Source: Sphingomonas rosea (GTDB lineage Bacteria > Pseudomonadota > Alphaproteobacteria > Sphingomonadales > Sphingomonadaceae). From it: a stretch of DNA of 64,000 nt. The stretch spans positions 1,216,501 through 1,280,500 of the forward strand of contig NZ_BAABBR010000001.1 of the NCBI RefSeq assembly GCF_039538065.1. Reading direction: 5' to 3'. This document shows, in pieces, positions 27,358-36,212 of the stretch; the stretch's first letter is position 1; each line of letters opens with the position of its first letter. The notes under the pieces are model-generated. The model was not told where the DNA came from and did no database searches. It worked only from the letters and a program-made list of their open reading frames with translations. The translations under genes were made by a program, and so were the position numbers.

Positions 27358-28275
27358 TTAGCGAATGTAATTCACCAGGCTGAGGTTCGAGAGCCGGCTG
27401 AACAACGTGTAGCTCGCCTGCAGGCTCGACTGGCGCTGCACCAAAGTGCTCGCCACCTCGGCCATGTCGGCATCCTCGTTGCGCGCGACCAGCCGCTGAA
27501 GGATCAGCGAGCGTTCGCTCGCCCGGTCGGCGAGTTCCTCGACCTGCGCCTGGCGCCGGCCGTTCTCGGCATGCGACGCGCGCAGGGTCTTCAAACCGTC
27601 GTTGATCTTGCCCACCGCCTCGTTGATCGCGGCCTGCTGCGCCGCGGTCGGGACGTCGCCGATCGCCCCCGCATCGGCCAGCGCCCGGAAGGCCTCGAAC
27701 ATCTCCGACCCGAAGCTGCTCGCGGTCGCGCCGAACGAGACGTCGAGCCCGTCGGCCACCCGCGCCTTCAATTCCACCCCGTCGTTGGCAAAGGCACTTG
27801 CGGTCGGCACCCCCGCGCTCGCCGCGAGGCTCGCCGGAACGAACGGTGCCGTGTCGGTCCGCGACCCCGCGAACAGATACGTCCCGCCCTCGTCGCTGTT
27901 GAGCGCCGAGCGGAAGCGCTGGAACGTCTCTTCCGCCAGCTCCTGCAACCCCTCCGAACGCTTGCTCGCCGAGGTCGTCAGCAGCTTGTCGCGGAACGAG
28001 ACCATCATGTCCTCGATGCTCGCCATCTGCGTGTCCATGATCGATAAGGTCGTGCCGATCCTGGCCCCCACCGCCGCATGCGCTTCCTGCCGCGCGAGCA
28101 GGGTCCGCGCCGACAGGTTGCGCATCGTCTCGATTCCGAGCGAAGCGAAGTCGGGCGCCTTCTTGCCGGTCGCCATCTGCTGTTGGGTCTCGACCAGCTT
28201 GCGCTGCGAAATGGCGATCGACTCGAACAGCGTCCGCTGCATCGGCACCGTCGCGACCCTGTTCCATCCGGTCAT
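27358..28275 (-). CDS. flgL: Flagellar hook-filament junction protein FlgL
   Basis: 305 residues. The N-terminal QRTLFESIAISQRKLVETQQ coiled region and the C-terminal SLQASYTLFSRLSNLSLVNYI are flagellin-like terminal helices as in FlgL (HAP3). It joins FlgK to the filament. The start overlaps the flgK stop by one base. The context flgE-flgK-flgL fixes the assignment. Confidence 0.93.
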   Translation of the reverse strand: MTGWNRVATVPMQRTLFESIAISQRKLVETQQQMATGKKAPDFASLGIETMRNLSARTLLARQEAHAAVGARIGTTLSIMDTQMASIEDMMVSFRDKLLTTSASKRSEGLQELAEETFQRFRSALNSDEGGTYLFAGSRTDTAPFVPASLAASAGVPTASAFANDGVELKARVADGLDVSFGATASSFGSEMFEAFRALADAGAIGDVPTAAQQAAINEAVGKINDGLKTLRASHAENGRRQAQVEELADRASERSLILQRLVARNEDADMAEVASTLVQRQSSLQASYTLFSRLSNLSLVNYIR

Positions 28276-30365
28276 CAGCGCACCATCCCGATCAGCGTGT
28301 CGTACATCTGCGTCGCCGTGGTCATCACCCGCGCCGCGGCCGAATAGCTGTTCTGGAGGGTGACGAGGCTCGCCAGTTCCTCGTCGATATTGACCCCCGA
28401 ATAGCTGTCGCGGCGGTTGACCGCGTCGGCCTTGCGCGCCTCCATGTCGGCGACCCGGTCCTTGGCCCCCGACGCGTCGAGGCCCGCCTGGCCGAGCACG
28501 AAGCTCGCGAAGCTCTCCATTCCCGAGATCCGCCCGCGCCCGAGGTCCACCGCCGCGCGAAGCTGGTCGACGAAAGCATTGGCGCCGCGGCTGTCGCCGG
28601 TGCCGACCGCCCTGGTCCCGACCGCCGCGGCAATGTCGAGCCGGGCGAGCGGGAGCCGCTTGGCGCTCGCCGCCATGTCGGGCCGCACCTCCGCCCCGCC
28701 GAGCCCCGTCTCCATCCCCGAGGGCAGGAGTAGGGAGGTCAGCGAACGGCCGGTGCCATAACGATCGGAGGTATCGGTCACGACCCCGAGGCTCGCGGTC
28801 GGAAGCGAGGCGACCGGCGTGAAGGCGAGCCGCCCGCGCGCATCGAGCGAGGCCGTCCCGAAGGCCGCCAGCGGTCCCGCGTTCAAGTCCGCCACGATGT
28901 CGCCGAAGGTCCCGCCGGCGACCGGATTGACCGTTGCCTGCGCCAGCACCCGCCCGTCGGGGCCGCGCAGGACAAATTGGGCGCTGGTGCCCGTGGCCAC
29001 CCCGTGCGGATCGGCAGCGGTGAAGCCGGCGGGTCCGAAGGTGCGCCCGCCGCTGACGAGGTCGTTGAGCCCGAACGCCTGCCCGAAGCCGAGCCCGGCG
29101 CGATCACTCGGGCTCGCCGGGTCCTGCGCCACCGCGACTCCCAGCCCGCCGTTTCCGACGATGCTGAGCTTGCCGCCGGTGAAACTCGCGGTGGCGAGCC
29201 CGCCGAGCCCGGCGTTGATCGCGTTGACCGCATCCTGGATCGTCGCCCCGGGCCCCAGCGCCGCGAAGTCGAGCGTCACCTTCCCCGCGAGCGTCCCGTC
29301 GGGTTGCAAAGCCGCGACCACCGCCCTGCCGGTGAAACCCAGCCGGTCGGACGCCGCGAAGCCCGTCTGCGCCCCCTCGAGCGAGTTTGGCGCGGGCACC
29401 GTGGTCCCGGCATTGCTCACCGCATTGAGGCTTTCGGCCAGCCCGCCGAACAGGCTCCCGATCTCCTCCGCGAAGGCGGGCAGTCGCCGGTCGCGCAATT
29501 CCATCAGCCCGCCCAGCCGGCCGCCGACGGCGGGCGTGTCGAGCCGCTCGCCCGTGTCGGCGCCGAGGCTTCCGTCGGCTTCGGCGAAGCGGACCCGGAC
29601 CGCGGGATAGATGGGCTGGACGCTGCCGTCGCTCGGCGGATAGTCGAGCAGCCGGAGCCGCCGGTCGAGCAGGGTCACTCCGCCCGCCGTGTCGATCGTC
29701 AGCCGCCCGTCGGCGCCCTCGCGGACCTCGACCTTGATCAGCCCCGACAGTTCCTCGACCGCGCTCATCCGCTGGTCGGTCGCGCCATTGGCCGCCCGCC
29801 CGCCCGCCGCCTGCCGCGCGACCGCGTCGTTCAACCGGTCGATCCGCTGGAGCAACGTGTTGATCGTATCGACCGTGTAGCTGAACTCGCGCTCGGCATC
29901 GACGCGCAGGCCCGCGACGTCGCTGTCGAGCGTCTGGAGCGAGGACAGCGCCTGCTGGACCGAGCCGACGAAGCCGCGCACCGTCGGCTCGCTCGCCGCG
30001 CCGCCGGTCATCGCCACCGCCGCCGCCCCGATCGCGTCGAGCCGCGCCGGAAGTCCGCCAGAGTCTCCCGGCGCGCCGAGCAAGGCCTGAAGCCGGTCGA
30101 GCGTATTCGCCACCGCCTCGGCCTGTCCCCATTCGCCGGCGCGGCGATAGACCGTCGCCTCGAGGAAGCGGTCGGCGACCCGCACCGCTTCCTGCGCGCG
30201 CACCCCCGTCACCTGCCCCGCGGTCACGCCCGTCTGAAGCGGCACGCGCTCGCGGGCGTAGCCGGGCGTGTTGACGTTGGCGATGTTGTTCGAGGCCGAG
30301 CGCAAGCCCGCCTGGGCGGCGTTCAGCCCCGACAGGGCGCTCCCGAGGATCTGCGACAGGCTCAT
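28275..30365 (-). CDS. flgK: Flagellar hook-associated protein FlgK
   Basis: 696 residues. The N-terminus has GSALSGLNAAQAGLRSASNN then NVNTPGYARERV, the axial-protein motif; the end has the SLVTLQNSYSAAARVMTTAT helix. The middle is a variable Gly/Ala/Asp-rich domain, longer than in E. coli (547 residues). It forms the first hook-filament junction ring. It is 10 bp after flgE. Confidence 0.94.
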   Translation of the reverse strand: MSLSQILGSALSGLNAAQAGLRSASNNIANVNTPGYARERVPLQTGVTAGQVTGVRAQEAVRVADRFLEATVYRRAGEWGQAEAVANTLDRLQALLGAPGDSGGLPARLDAIGAAAVAMTGGAASEPTVRGFVGSVQQALSSLQTLDSDVAGLRVDAEREFSYTVDTINTLLQRIDRLNDAVARQAAGGRAANGATDQRMSAVEELSGLIKVEVREGADGRLTIDTAGGVTLLDRRLRLLDYPPSDGSVQPIYPAVRVRFAEADGSLGADTGERLDTPAVGGRLGGLMELRDRRLPAFAEEIGSLFGGLAESLNAVSNAGTTVPAPNSLEGAQTGFAASDRLGFTGRAVVAALQPDGTLAGKVTLDFAALGPGATIQDAVNAINAGLGGLATASFTGGKLSIVGNGGLGVAVAQDPASPSDRAGLGFGQAFGLNDLVSGGRTFGPAGFTAADPHGVATGTSAQFVLRGPDGRVLAQATVNPVAGGTFGDIVADLNAGPLAAFGTASLDARGRLAFTPVASLPTASLGVVTDTSDRYGTGRSLTSLLLPSGMETGLGGAEVRPDMAASAKRLPLARLDIAAAVGTRAVGTGDSRGANAFVDQLRAAVDLGRGRISGMESFASFVLGQAGLDASGAKDRVADMEARKADAVNRRDSYSGVNIDEELASLVTLQNSYSAAARVMTTATQMYDTLIGMVR

Positions 30366-30375
30366 GCGTCAGTCG

Positions 30376-31677
30376 CTACCGCTTCAGGTTCGACAGTTCC
30401 TGCAGCATGTCGTCGACCGTGGTGATGATCTTCGAGGACGCGCTGTAGGCCCGCTGGAAGCGGATCATGTTGGTGAATTCCTGGGCGAGGTCGACGTTCG
30501 AGGCCTCGAGGGTCGAGCCCGAGATCATTCCCGCGCCGAGCGCGCCCGGCGGATTGATTGCGACCGATCCGCTGGCGCTCGACACCGCAAACGCATTGCC
30601 GGTGAGCCGGGTCAGCCCGTCGGGATTCTGGAAGGTCGCGATCGGCAGCTGATAGACCTTGCGCGCGGTGCCGTCGTCGAACACCGCGCTGACCACGCCC
30701 TTGTCGTCGACCTCGATGCTCGCGATGTTGCCGAGCAGCCCGCCATCGACGCTCGAGCTGATCAGCGCGCTCTGCCCGCCGAACTGGGTCAGGCCGTCGA
30801 GCCCCCCGTCGGTGCCGAGCTGGAGATCGATCGGCTGCGAACCCGCGCCATTGGTCCAGGCCGGCGTCACCGAGCCGAACAGCGCCGCGGTCGAACCGGC
30901 GAGGTCGAGGCTTCCGTCGGGATTGAACGCCACCGTCCCGCTCGTCAGCAGGCCGCCGGCCGCGGTCACGTCGCTCGCCGGCACCGCGAAGATCTCGGCC
31001 TGCCACTGGTTGGGCGCGGTCTTGAGGAAGCCCACGCTGATCCGGTGCGCGCCGCCCTGCGCGTCATAGATGTCGAAGCTGCGCTGGAACTGCGGGGTGA
31101 CCGTCCCCGCCGCCAGGTCGCCCGCCGCATAAGCGCCGGTATAGGCCGCCGCGTCCGACTGGAGGTTGGCGCGCATCTGGAGCTTGCTGGTCGGCGCCGC
31201 CGAACCCGTCAGCTCGCTCAGCCGGACCGGCTCGAGCGCGTTCAGGTTGCCCGTGTCGACGAAATTGCCCGCCGCATCGAGCCGCCAGCCCTGGAGATAA
31301 TAGCCGCTCGTGTTGCGCAGGAACCCCTGGAGGTCGGGCTTGAACGCGCCCGCCCGGGTGAACGCCACCTCGGCATCCGGCCCGTCGCCCGAGCGCACCA
31401 CGAAGAAGCCCGCCCCGTCGATCGCGAGGTCGGTCTGGCTCGAGCTCGCCTGGAGCAGCCCCTGCTTGCTGATCAGCGCCTGCGGGGCCGCCGCGACGCC
31501 GCCCGCCGAATAGCTCGACCGCATCCGCCCGTCGGTGACGAGGGTCCGGAACTCGGTCGCCACCCCCTTGTAGCCGATGGTGTTGATGTTGGTGATGTTG
31601 TCCGCGACCGTCGCCATGGCGGACGATTGCGCACCGAGGCCGGACACGCCGGCATAAAGGGCGGAATAAAGGCTCAA
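30376..31677 (-). CDS. flgE: Flagellar hook protein FlgE
   Basis: 433 residues starting at TTG: the conserved MSLYSALYAGVSGLGAQS start fits, and GAGGAG is about ten bases upstream. NITNINTIGYKGVATEF, LAIDGAGFFVV and the C-terminal FTNMIRFQRAYSASSKII are hook/rod landmarks. It is the first gene of the minus-strand flgE-flgK-flgL operon and divergent from flbT. Confidence 0.94.
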   Translation of the reverse strand: MSLYSALYAGVSGLGAQSSAMATVADNITNINTIGYKGVATEFRTLVTDGRMRSSYSAGGVAAAPQALISKQGLLQASSSQTDLAIDGAGFFVVRSGDGPDAEVAFTRAGAFKPDLQGFLRNTSGYYLQGWRLDAAGNFVDTGNLNALEPVRLSELTGSAAPTSKLQMRANLQSDAAAYTGAYAAGDLAAGTVTPQFQRSFDIYDAQGGAHRISVGFLKTAPNQWQAEIFAVPASDVTAAGGLLTSGTVAFNPDGSLDLAGSTAALFGSVTPAWTNGAGSQPIDLQLGTDGGLDGLTQFGGQSALISSSVDGGLLGNIASIEVDDKGVVSAVFDDGTARKVYQLPIATFQNPDGLTRLTGNAFAVSSASGSVAINPPGALGAGMISGSTLEASNVDLAQEFTNMIRFQRAYSASSKIITTVDDMLQELSNLKR

Positions 31678-31759
31678 GGTAGGAAAGCTCCTCGGCGGAT
31701 CCGGCCCGCTGCCGGTCCTTCCCTCCTCTTATAGAGGGCCCGCCGAACCAGCCCTCGGC

Positions 31760-31776
31760 ACGGCAATTTTTGCCGT
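31760..31776. promoter_or_regulatory. Inverted repeat between divergent flgE and flbT
   Basis: ACGGCAA-TTT-TTGCCGT, a perfect 7-bp inverted repeat centred in the 165-bp divergent region. No poly-T follows on either strand, so an operator is more likely than a terminator. No factor is assigned; no convincing sigma-54 or sigma-28 promoter was found nearby. Confidence 0.4.
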
Positions 31777-31842
31777 CCCCGCCCCGTCTCGCCCTCCGCT
31801 GCCTCTAAGGTGGACGGGACCAGACCAGCTTGGGAGACCACA

Positions 31843-32256
31843 TTGACCCTCCGCATTTCCCTTCGCGACGGCGAGCGTGTCGTCATCAACGGCGCGATCA
31901 TCCGCTCCTCGGGCCGGACCGACCTCGCGATCGAAAGCAAGGTGACGATCCTGCGCGGCCGCGAGATCATGGCCCCGGCCGAAGCCAACACCCCGGCCCG
32001 GGCGCTCTATTTCCACACCATGATGGCCTATCTCGACCCCGAACGGATCGAGGAGCATCACCGCCAGATCCTCGGCCTCCTTGGCGGCGTCTCGCGCCTC
32101 TCGACCTGCGAGACCGGCCGCGCCGCGGTCGCCTCCTTCGCCGAGCGCGCGGCGAGTGCCGATTATTATCGCGCGCTCGGCGACTGCCGGACGCTGATGC
32201 GGCTCGAGCATGACGCGCTCGCCGGGGTGGCGGAGGTCGCGGAGCTCGCGGCCTGA
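31843..32256 (+). CDS. flbT: Flagellar biosynthesis repressor FlbT
   Basis: 137 residues starting at a TTG with GGGAG eight bases upstream; the GTG at 31810 is less likely. TLRISLRDGERVVINGAIIR is the family's opening, followed by KVTILRGREIM and a helical C-terminus. In Caulobacter FlbT binds the flagellin mRNA leader and represses its translation until the hook is complete. The usual partner flaF is not in this window. The stop overlaps the apparent start of fliI. Confidence 0.93.
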   Translation: MTLRISLRDGERVVINGAIIRSSGRTDLAIESKVTILRGREIMAPAEANTPARALYFHTMMAYLDPERIEEHHRQILGLLGGVSRLSTCETGRAAVASFAERAASADYYRALGDCRTLMRLEHDALAGVAEVAELAA

Positions 32257-33588
32257 GCGCCGTCCAGAGCCTCGCCGCGCTGAGCGCCGCGATCCGCGCG
32301 ACCGATCCGGTCCGCCGGTTCGGTCGCCTTCGCCGGGTCCAGGGCGCGGCGCTCGAAGTCGGCGGCCTCGGCGGCGCGGCCAGCGTCGGCGCCCGCCTGC
32401 GCATTTCCAGCGCGACCGGCGAAGTCGAGGCCGAAGTCACCGCCCTGAACGGCGAGGCAGTCACCGCGCTCGCCTTCGATCCGACCGACTGCCTCGTCGC
32501 GGGCGATCCGGCCGAGCTCGTCGCCGGTCAGTCGGCGCTGCACCCGTCCGACGCCTGGCTCGGCCGGGTCGTCGACGGCCTCGGCCGCCCGCTCGACGGC
32601 AAGGGCGCGCTCCGCCCCGGCACCGCGCCTGCTTCGCTTCGCGCCTTCCCGCCGCCCGCCGCCCGCCGCGCCCGCGTCGGCCGCCGGATCGACACCGGCG
32701 TTCGCGCGCTCGACCTCTTCGCCCCGCTCTGCGAGGGCCAGCGGCTTGGCCTGTTCGCCGGCTCGGGCGTCGGCAAGTCGGTGCTGCTCTCGATGCTCGC
32801 GCGCTGGGCCGATTGCGACGTCGCGGTGATCGGGCTGATCGGCGAGCGGCCGCGAGGTGCAGGAATTCATCGAGGACGACCTCGGTCCGGAGGGGCTCGC
32901 CCGCTCGGTCGTGGTCGTTGCCACTTCCGACGCGCCCGCCCTTCTCCGCCGCCAGGCCGCGCTCGCGACCCTCGCCATCGCCGAGCATTTTCGTGATGCC
33001 GGCAAGCGCGTCCTCTGCCTGATGGATTCGGTCACCCGCTTCGCCATGGCCGGGCGCGAGATCGGCCTCGTCTCGGGCGAGCCCCCCGCGACGCGCGGCT
33101 ACCCGCCCTCGGTCTTCGCCGACCTGCCCCGCCTGCTCGAGCGCGCGGGCCCCGGCCTTCCCGGCCAGGGCAGCATCACCGGCCTGTTCACGGTCCTCGT
33201 CGACGGCGACGACCATGACGAACCGATCGCCGACGCCGTGCGCGGGATCCTCGATGGCCACGTCGTCCTCAGCCGGAGCATCGCCGAGCGCGGCCGCTAT
33301 CCCGCGATGGATCTGCTGAAGTCGGTCAGCCGGACTCTCCCCCACTGCCTCGACCCGGAGGACAACCGGACCCGACTCGAAGCCCGGCGAATCCTCTCGA
33401 CCTGGGCCGACATGGAGGAGCTTGTGCGCCTCGGCGCCTATGCTCCCGGCGCCAGTCCCGAAGTCGACCGCGCCATCGCGCTTGCCCCGCTGGTCGAGGG
33501 CCTGGTCGCGCAGGGCAAGGAGGATCGCGGTCGATCGTCCGCCGCCTTTGCCGACCTCGCCAACATCCTTGCCGAGCCCGAACCATGA
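32253..33588 (+). pseudogene. fliI: fliI, flagellar export ATPase, disrupted by a 2-base frameshift and lacking a standard start
   Basis: The N-terminal part (32253 to about 32849) reads as FliI with the Walker A segment GLFAGSGVGKSVLL; the C-terminal part (32851-33588) reads in another frame with EFIEDDLG, the Walker B region [11 protein letters not shown] and [15 protein letters not shown]. The join falls at bases GAGCGGCCGCGAG, where GERGREVQEF needs two more bases; without them translation stops at 32996 after about 247 codons. Restoring two bases gives 445 residues, the family's normal length. No ATG, GTG or TTG opens the N-terminal frame; the best candidate is CTG at 32253 in a CTGA overlap with flbT. 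All catalytic motifs are otherwise intact, so the damage is recent or a sequence error. Confidence 0.85.
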
Positions 33589-33986
33589 GCCGCCTCGGCC
33601 CCGCCATCCGTCACCGCAAGCGGATGCTCGACCAGGTCGCGATGGAAATCGCCGCCGAGCAGGCGCGCGATGGCGCGCTGCTCACGAAGGGGGAAACCCT
33701 AACTGCGAGGCGCGCCTGCGAACGCCTCCGCGCCGCGGTCACGCCAGTGCCGAGCGACGCCTGGTTCGAGAACACCCGCCGCCGCCTCGGCGCCCTCGCC
33801 GCCGCGCGCGCCGAATCCGCATCGCGCCTCGCCGAGCTTCGCCACGTCGCGGTCGAGCAGCGTGCGCGCCTCCGCCTGCTCGAGGACGCCGCCGCCGCCG
33901 CCCACGCGGCCGATCGCCGCCGGCGCGAACGCACGATTGCCGCGCAGCTCGACGATCGAACCGCCAGCCTGTGGCACCGCGCATGA
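33585..33986 (+). CDS. fliJ: FliJ-like flagellar export chaperone
   Basis: 133 residues, almost entirely alpha-helical and rich in Arg/Ala/Glu, with long heptad-like stretches (about 10-125) as in FliJ, the coiled-coil stalk that fits into the FliI hexamer. Primary sequence conservation of FliJ is low; the call rests on size, helicity and its position after fliI, whose stop it overlaps (ATGA). Confidence 0.75.
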   Translation: MSRLGPAIRHRKRMLDQVAMEIAAEQARDGALLTKGETLTARRACERLRAAVTPVPSDAWFENTRRRLGALAAARAESASRLAELRHVAVEQRARLRLLEDAAAAAHAADRRRRERTIAAQLDDRTASLWHRA

Positions 33987-34879
33987 CCGGCGACATCGGC
34001 CGCCTCGCCCCTGCCGCCCGCGCCGAACTCATCTACCGCTCGGCCCGCGCCGGGCTCGAGGACCGCCTGTGGCAGATCGCCATCGGCCGCGCCGATGCGG
34101 GGGTGGAGACCGCTGCCGAGCCCGCTTCGCCACGCCTGCTCGACCTGTCGAAACTCGTCGACGCGCTTGCCGCCGACGACCGCTTCGCGCCCCAACTCAC
34201 GCCAGGCCCCGTCCCGAGCCCCACCAACACCGGACCGCTCAACCTCGGCGCCAACGCCACCTTCGCCCCCGCCATCGAAGCCGCCGCCGCGCGTACCGGC
34301 CTCGCGCCCGCGATGCTCGCCGCGATCGTCGACGCCGAGGCCGGCCGCGCCGCCGACGGGCGCTGGGACCCGGGGAGCCGCAATCCGCGCTCCACCGCCA
34401 CCGGCCTCGGCCAATTCCTCCAGTCGACCTGGCTCGGCGAGGCCCGCCGCGAGGGAAGCTGGCTCCACGCCGTCGCGACCGAGCGCGGCTGGCTCGGCCC
34501 GTCGGGCGCGATCCGCCCCGAAGCCCAGGCCGCGCTCCTCGCGCTGCGCACCGATCCCGCGGCCTCGATCAACGCCGTCGCCGACCATGCCGCCGCCAAT
34601 CTCGCACGGCTGCGGTCGGCCGGAATCCGGACCGACGACCTCGCGTCGACCGCCAAGGCCGCCTATCTCGCCCACCATCTCGGTCTCGGCGACGCCATGC
34701 GATACCTCGGCCGCGGCCTCGACGACGCGCGCGCCGGTCGCCTCCTCGCCGCGCAGGTCGGATCGGCCGCCGCCGCGCGCCGGATCGAGGCCGCCGCCAG
34801 CGCCAGCCAGGCCCATCGCAACTGGCTCGAAACCTATGTCGCGCGGCGTATCCAGCCCGCGCGTTTCCAGACCGCCTGA
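33983..34879 (+). CDS. Lytic transglycosylase-like protein of the flagellar cluster
   Basis: 298 residues. After a 90-residue N-terminal region and a Pro/Asn linker, a SLT-like domain (about 105-160) has AIVDAEAGRAADG with the likely catalytic Glu and TATGLGQFLQSTW, matching the GLMQ segment of the family. The rest is helical. Transglycosylases open peptidoglycan for the flagellar rod; here it may replace the FlgJ muramidase domain. No signal peptide is seen, so it may leave by the flagellar export apparatus. It overlaps fliJ by 4 bp. Confidence 0.75.
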   Translation: MTGDIGRLAPAARAELIYRSARAGLEDRLWQIAIGRADAGVETAAEPASPRLLDLSKLVDALAADDRFAPQLTPGPVPSPTNTGPLNLGANATFAPAIEAAAARTGLAPAMLAAIVDAEAGRAADGRWDPGSRNPRSTATGLGQFLQSTWLGEARREGSWLHAVATERGWLGPSGAIRPEAQAALLALRTDPAASINAVADHAAANLARLRSAGIRTDDLASTAKAAYLAHHLGLGDAMRYLGRGLDDARAGRLLAAQVGSAAAARRIEAAASASQAHRNWLETYVARRIQPARFQTA

Positions 34880-34887
34880 CGCCCCAG

Positions 34888-34908
34888 ATCGATCCGGATC
34901 GGATCGAT
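34888..34908. repeat. Inverted repeat after the transglycosylase gene
   Basis: ATCGATCC-GGATC-GGATCGAT, perfect 8-bp arms with a 5-base centre, nine bases after the stop codon. No T-run follows, so it is a weak terminator candidate; it could also be an operator for the sigma-factor gene 150 bp downstream. Confidence 0.4.
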
Positions 34909-35061
34909 AGGGAATAGGCTTCAAGAGCGGATTTCCCTCACTCCACCTCGATTAACTCCAACTCGGAGCGACAGGTTTAACGCGATTAACCGCGCGGGTC
35001 GCTTGCTCCTCCCATCGGAACGCCGGGAATTGGCCTTGGCGTCGCATCCGGGGGGACGCCT

Positions 35062-36060
35062 ATGTCGAAAACCACTGCGGCACTCGAAGTTGCCGTTGCC
35101 GAACTCATCGCGATCAAGGGCAGCGGCGAGGCGCCGCTCAGCGCGCGCCAGCGCCGCGACATCGACCGCGTCTTCGTCCGGCTCCAGCGCCTCCTCGCCC
35201 CGCGCTTCCGGCACTTCATTCGCCAATATGGCCTGGGCAACCACTGGGACGATGCCGAGCAGTGCTGCGCCATCGCGGTGCACCGCGCGATCGAGGCCTA
35301 TGATCCGGAAAAGGCCCAGTTCACCACCTTCGTCAACTGGCAGATCCGCGGCGAACTCCAGTCGCTCCGCTTTCGCCTGATGACCGACCAGCGCCCCTCG
35401 GCGCAGAAGGTCTCGGCCACCACCGTCTCGCTCCACAGCATCTCGCACGACGCCGACGGCGAGGAGAATTCGCTCGAGGCGATGATCGAGGACGAGGACG
35501 CGCTGGAGCGGACCGAGCGTTCGGCCAGCGACTATCTCGCCCGCGCCGCCGCCCAGTGCCTGATCGAGGAATTCGTGCAGAAGGGCCGCCACGCCGCGCT
35601 CGACGCGCTGCGCCGCAAGCAGCCCAAGCGCGAGCTCGCCCGCCAGCTCAAGGCCGGTGGCCGCGCCGGGCTCGACGAGGAAGCCGTGGCGAGCATCGAG
35701 GCGCGGCTCGAGCGCGACCGCGAGATCCTCTCGGCCCGCGTGTTCGGCGAACTCGCCGACTATGACGCGCCCGAGGGCAGCGGCCTCAACCGCGAGCAGG
35801 TCCGCCAGATCGGCAAGCGCGCCGCCAAGGTCATGGCCGAGCTCGCCGAGGTGCATCCGCGCTTCCGCGTCATGGCCGATTACGGGCCCACGGTGGCCAG
35901 CCGTCGCAGCCGCACGGCAGCCGCCCCGGCAGCCGCATCGCTCCTCCCCGAGCCCGCCGCCGCCCCGACCGCGGTGGTCGCGCTCGACGACATCGACGAG
36001 GCCGCGCCCTTCACCCCCAGCAACGTCCTCCCCCTCCACCCCGATCAGCGCGCCGCCTGA
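35062..36060 (+). CDS. Divergent sigma-70-family factor in the flagellar region
   Basis: 332 residues. A region-2-like segment (about 45-110) has DDAEQCCAIAVHRAIEAYDP and FTTFVNWQIRGELQSLRFR, as in the core-binding and -10 helices. A region-4.2-like helix-turn-helix (about 225-270) has DREILSARVF and GLNREQVRQIGKRAAKVM. The C-terminal 60 residues are a low-complexity Ala/Pro tail. A GGGGGA site precedes the ATG. It resembles the RpoH/FliA-sized group more than ECF factors but is not clearly any named sigma. Its place beside flagellar and chemoreceptor genes suggests control of motility genes, by inference. Confidence 0.7.
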   Translation: MSKTTAALEVAVAELIAIKGSGEAPLSARQRRDIDRVFVRLQRLLAPRFRHFIRQYGLGNHWDDAEQCCAIAVHRAIEAYDPEKAQFTTFVNWQIRGELQSLRFRLMTDQRPSAQKVSATTVSLHSISHDADGEENSLEAMIEDEDALERTERSASDYLARAAAQCLIEEFVQKGRHAALDALRRKQPKRELARQLKAGGRAGLDEEAVASIEARLERDREILSARVFGELADYDAPEGSGLNREQVRQIGKRAAKVMAELAEVHPRFRVMADYGPTVASRRSRTAAAPAAASLLPEPAAAPTAVVALDDIDEAAPFTPSNVLPLHPDQRAA

Positions 36061-36124
36061 CCGGGCCCGGGAGCGCCACCCGCCAGCCGTGCTCCCTGGT
36101 TCACTCCTCATCACCGGCAAGAAG

Positions 36125-36160
36125 AAAGGCCCGGCAGCGTCCTCGCGCTGCCGGGCCTTT
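36125..36160. terminator. Bidirectional intrinsic terminator
   Basis: AAAGGCCCGGCAGCG, a six-base loop, then the perfect complement ending CCTTT: a 15-bp stem between the convergent sigma-factor and chemoreceptor genes. The A-run and T-run at its ends allow termination in both directions. Confidence 0.85.
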
Positions 36161-36212
36161 CACCGACCCGAGGTTTAAGGGGGGAATACCGGGGCCGGAT
36201 CTCCTCAAACCA

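Noticed and set aside
32781-33588. Reading fliI as two separate genes or as programmed frameshifting
   Set aside because: There is no slippery heptamer or stimulatory structure typical of programmed shifts and the C-terminal half has no ribosome-binding site; FliI needs both halves in one chain.
35032-35045. GG-N10-GC resembling a sigma-54 promoter before the sigma-factor gene
   Set aside because: The flanking bases do not match TGGCAC/TTGCW, and GG-N10-GC occurs by chance often in DNA of this composition.
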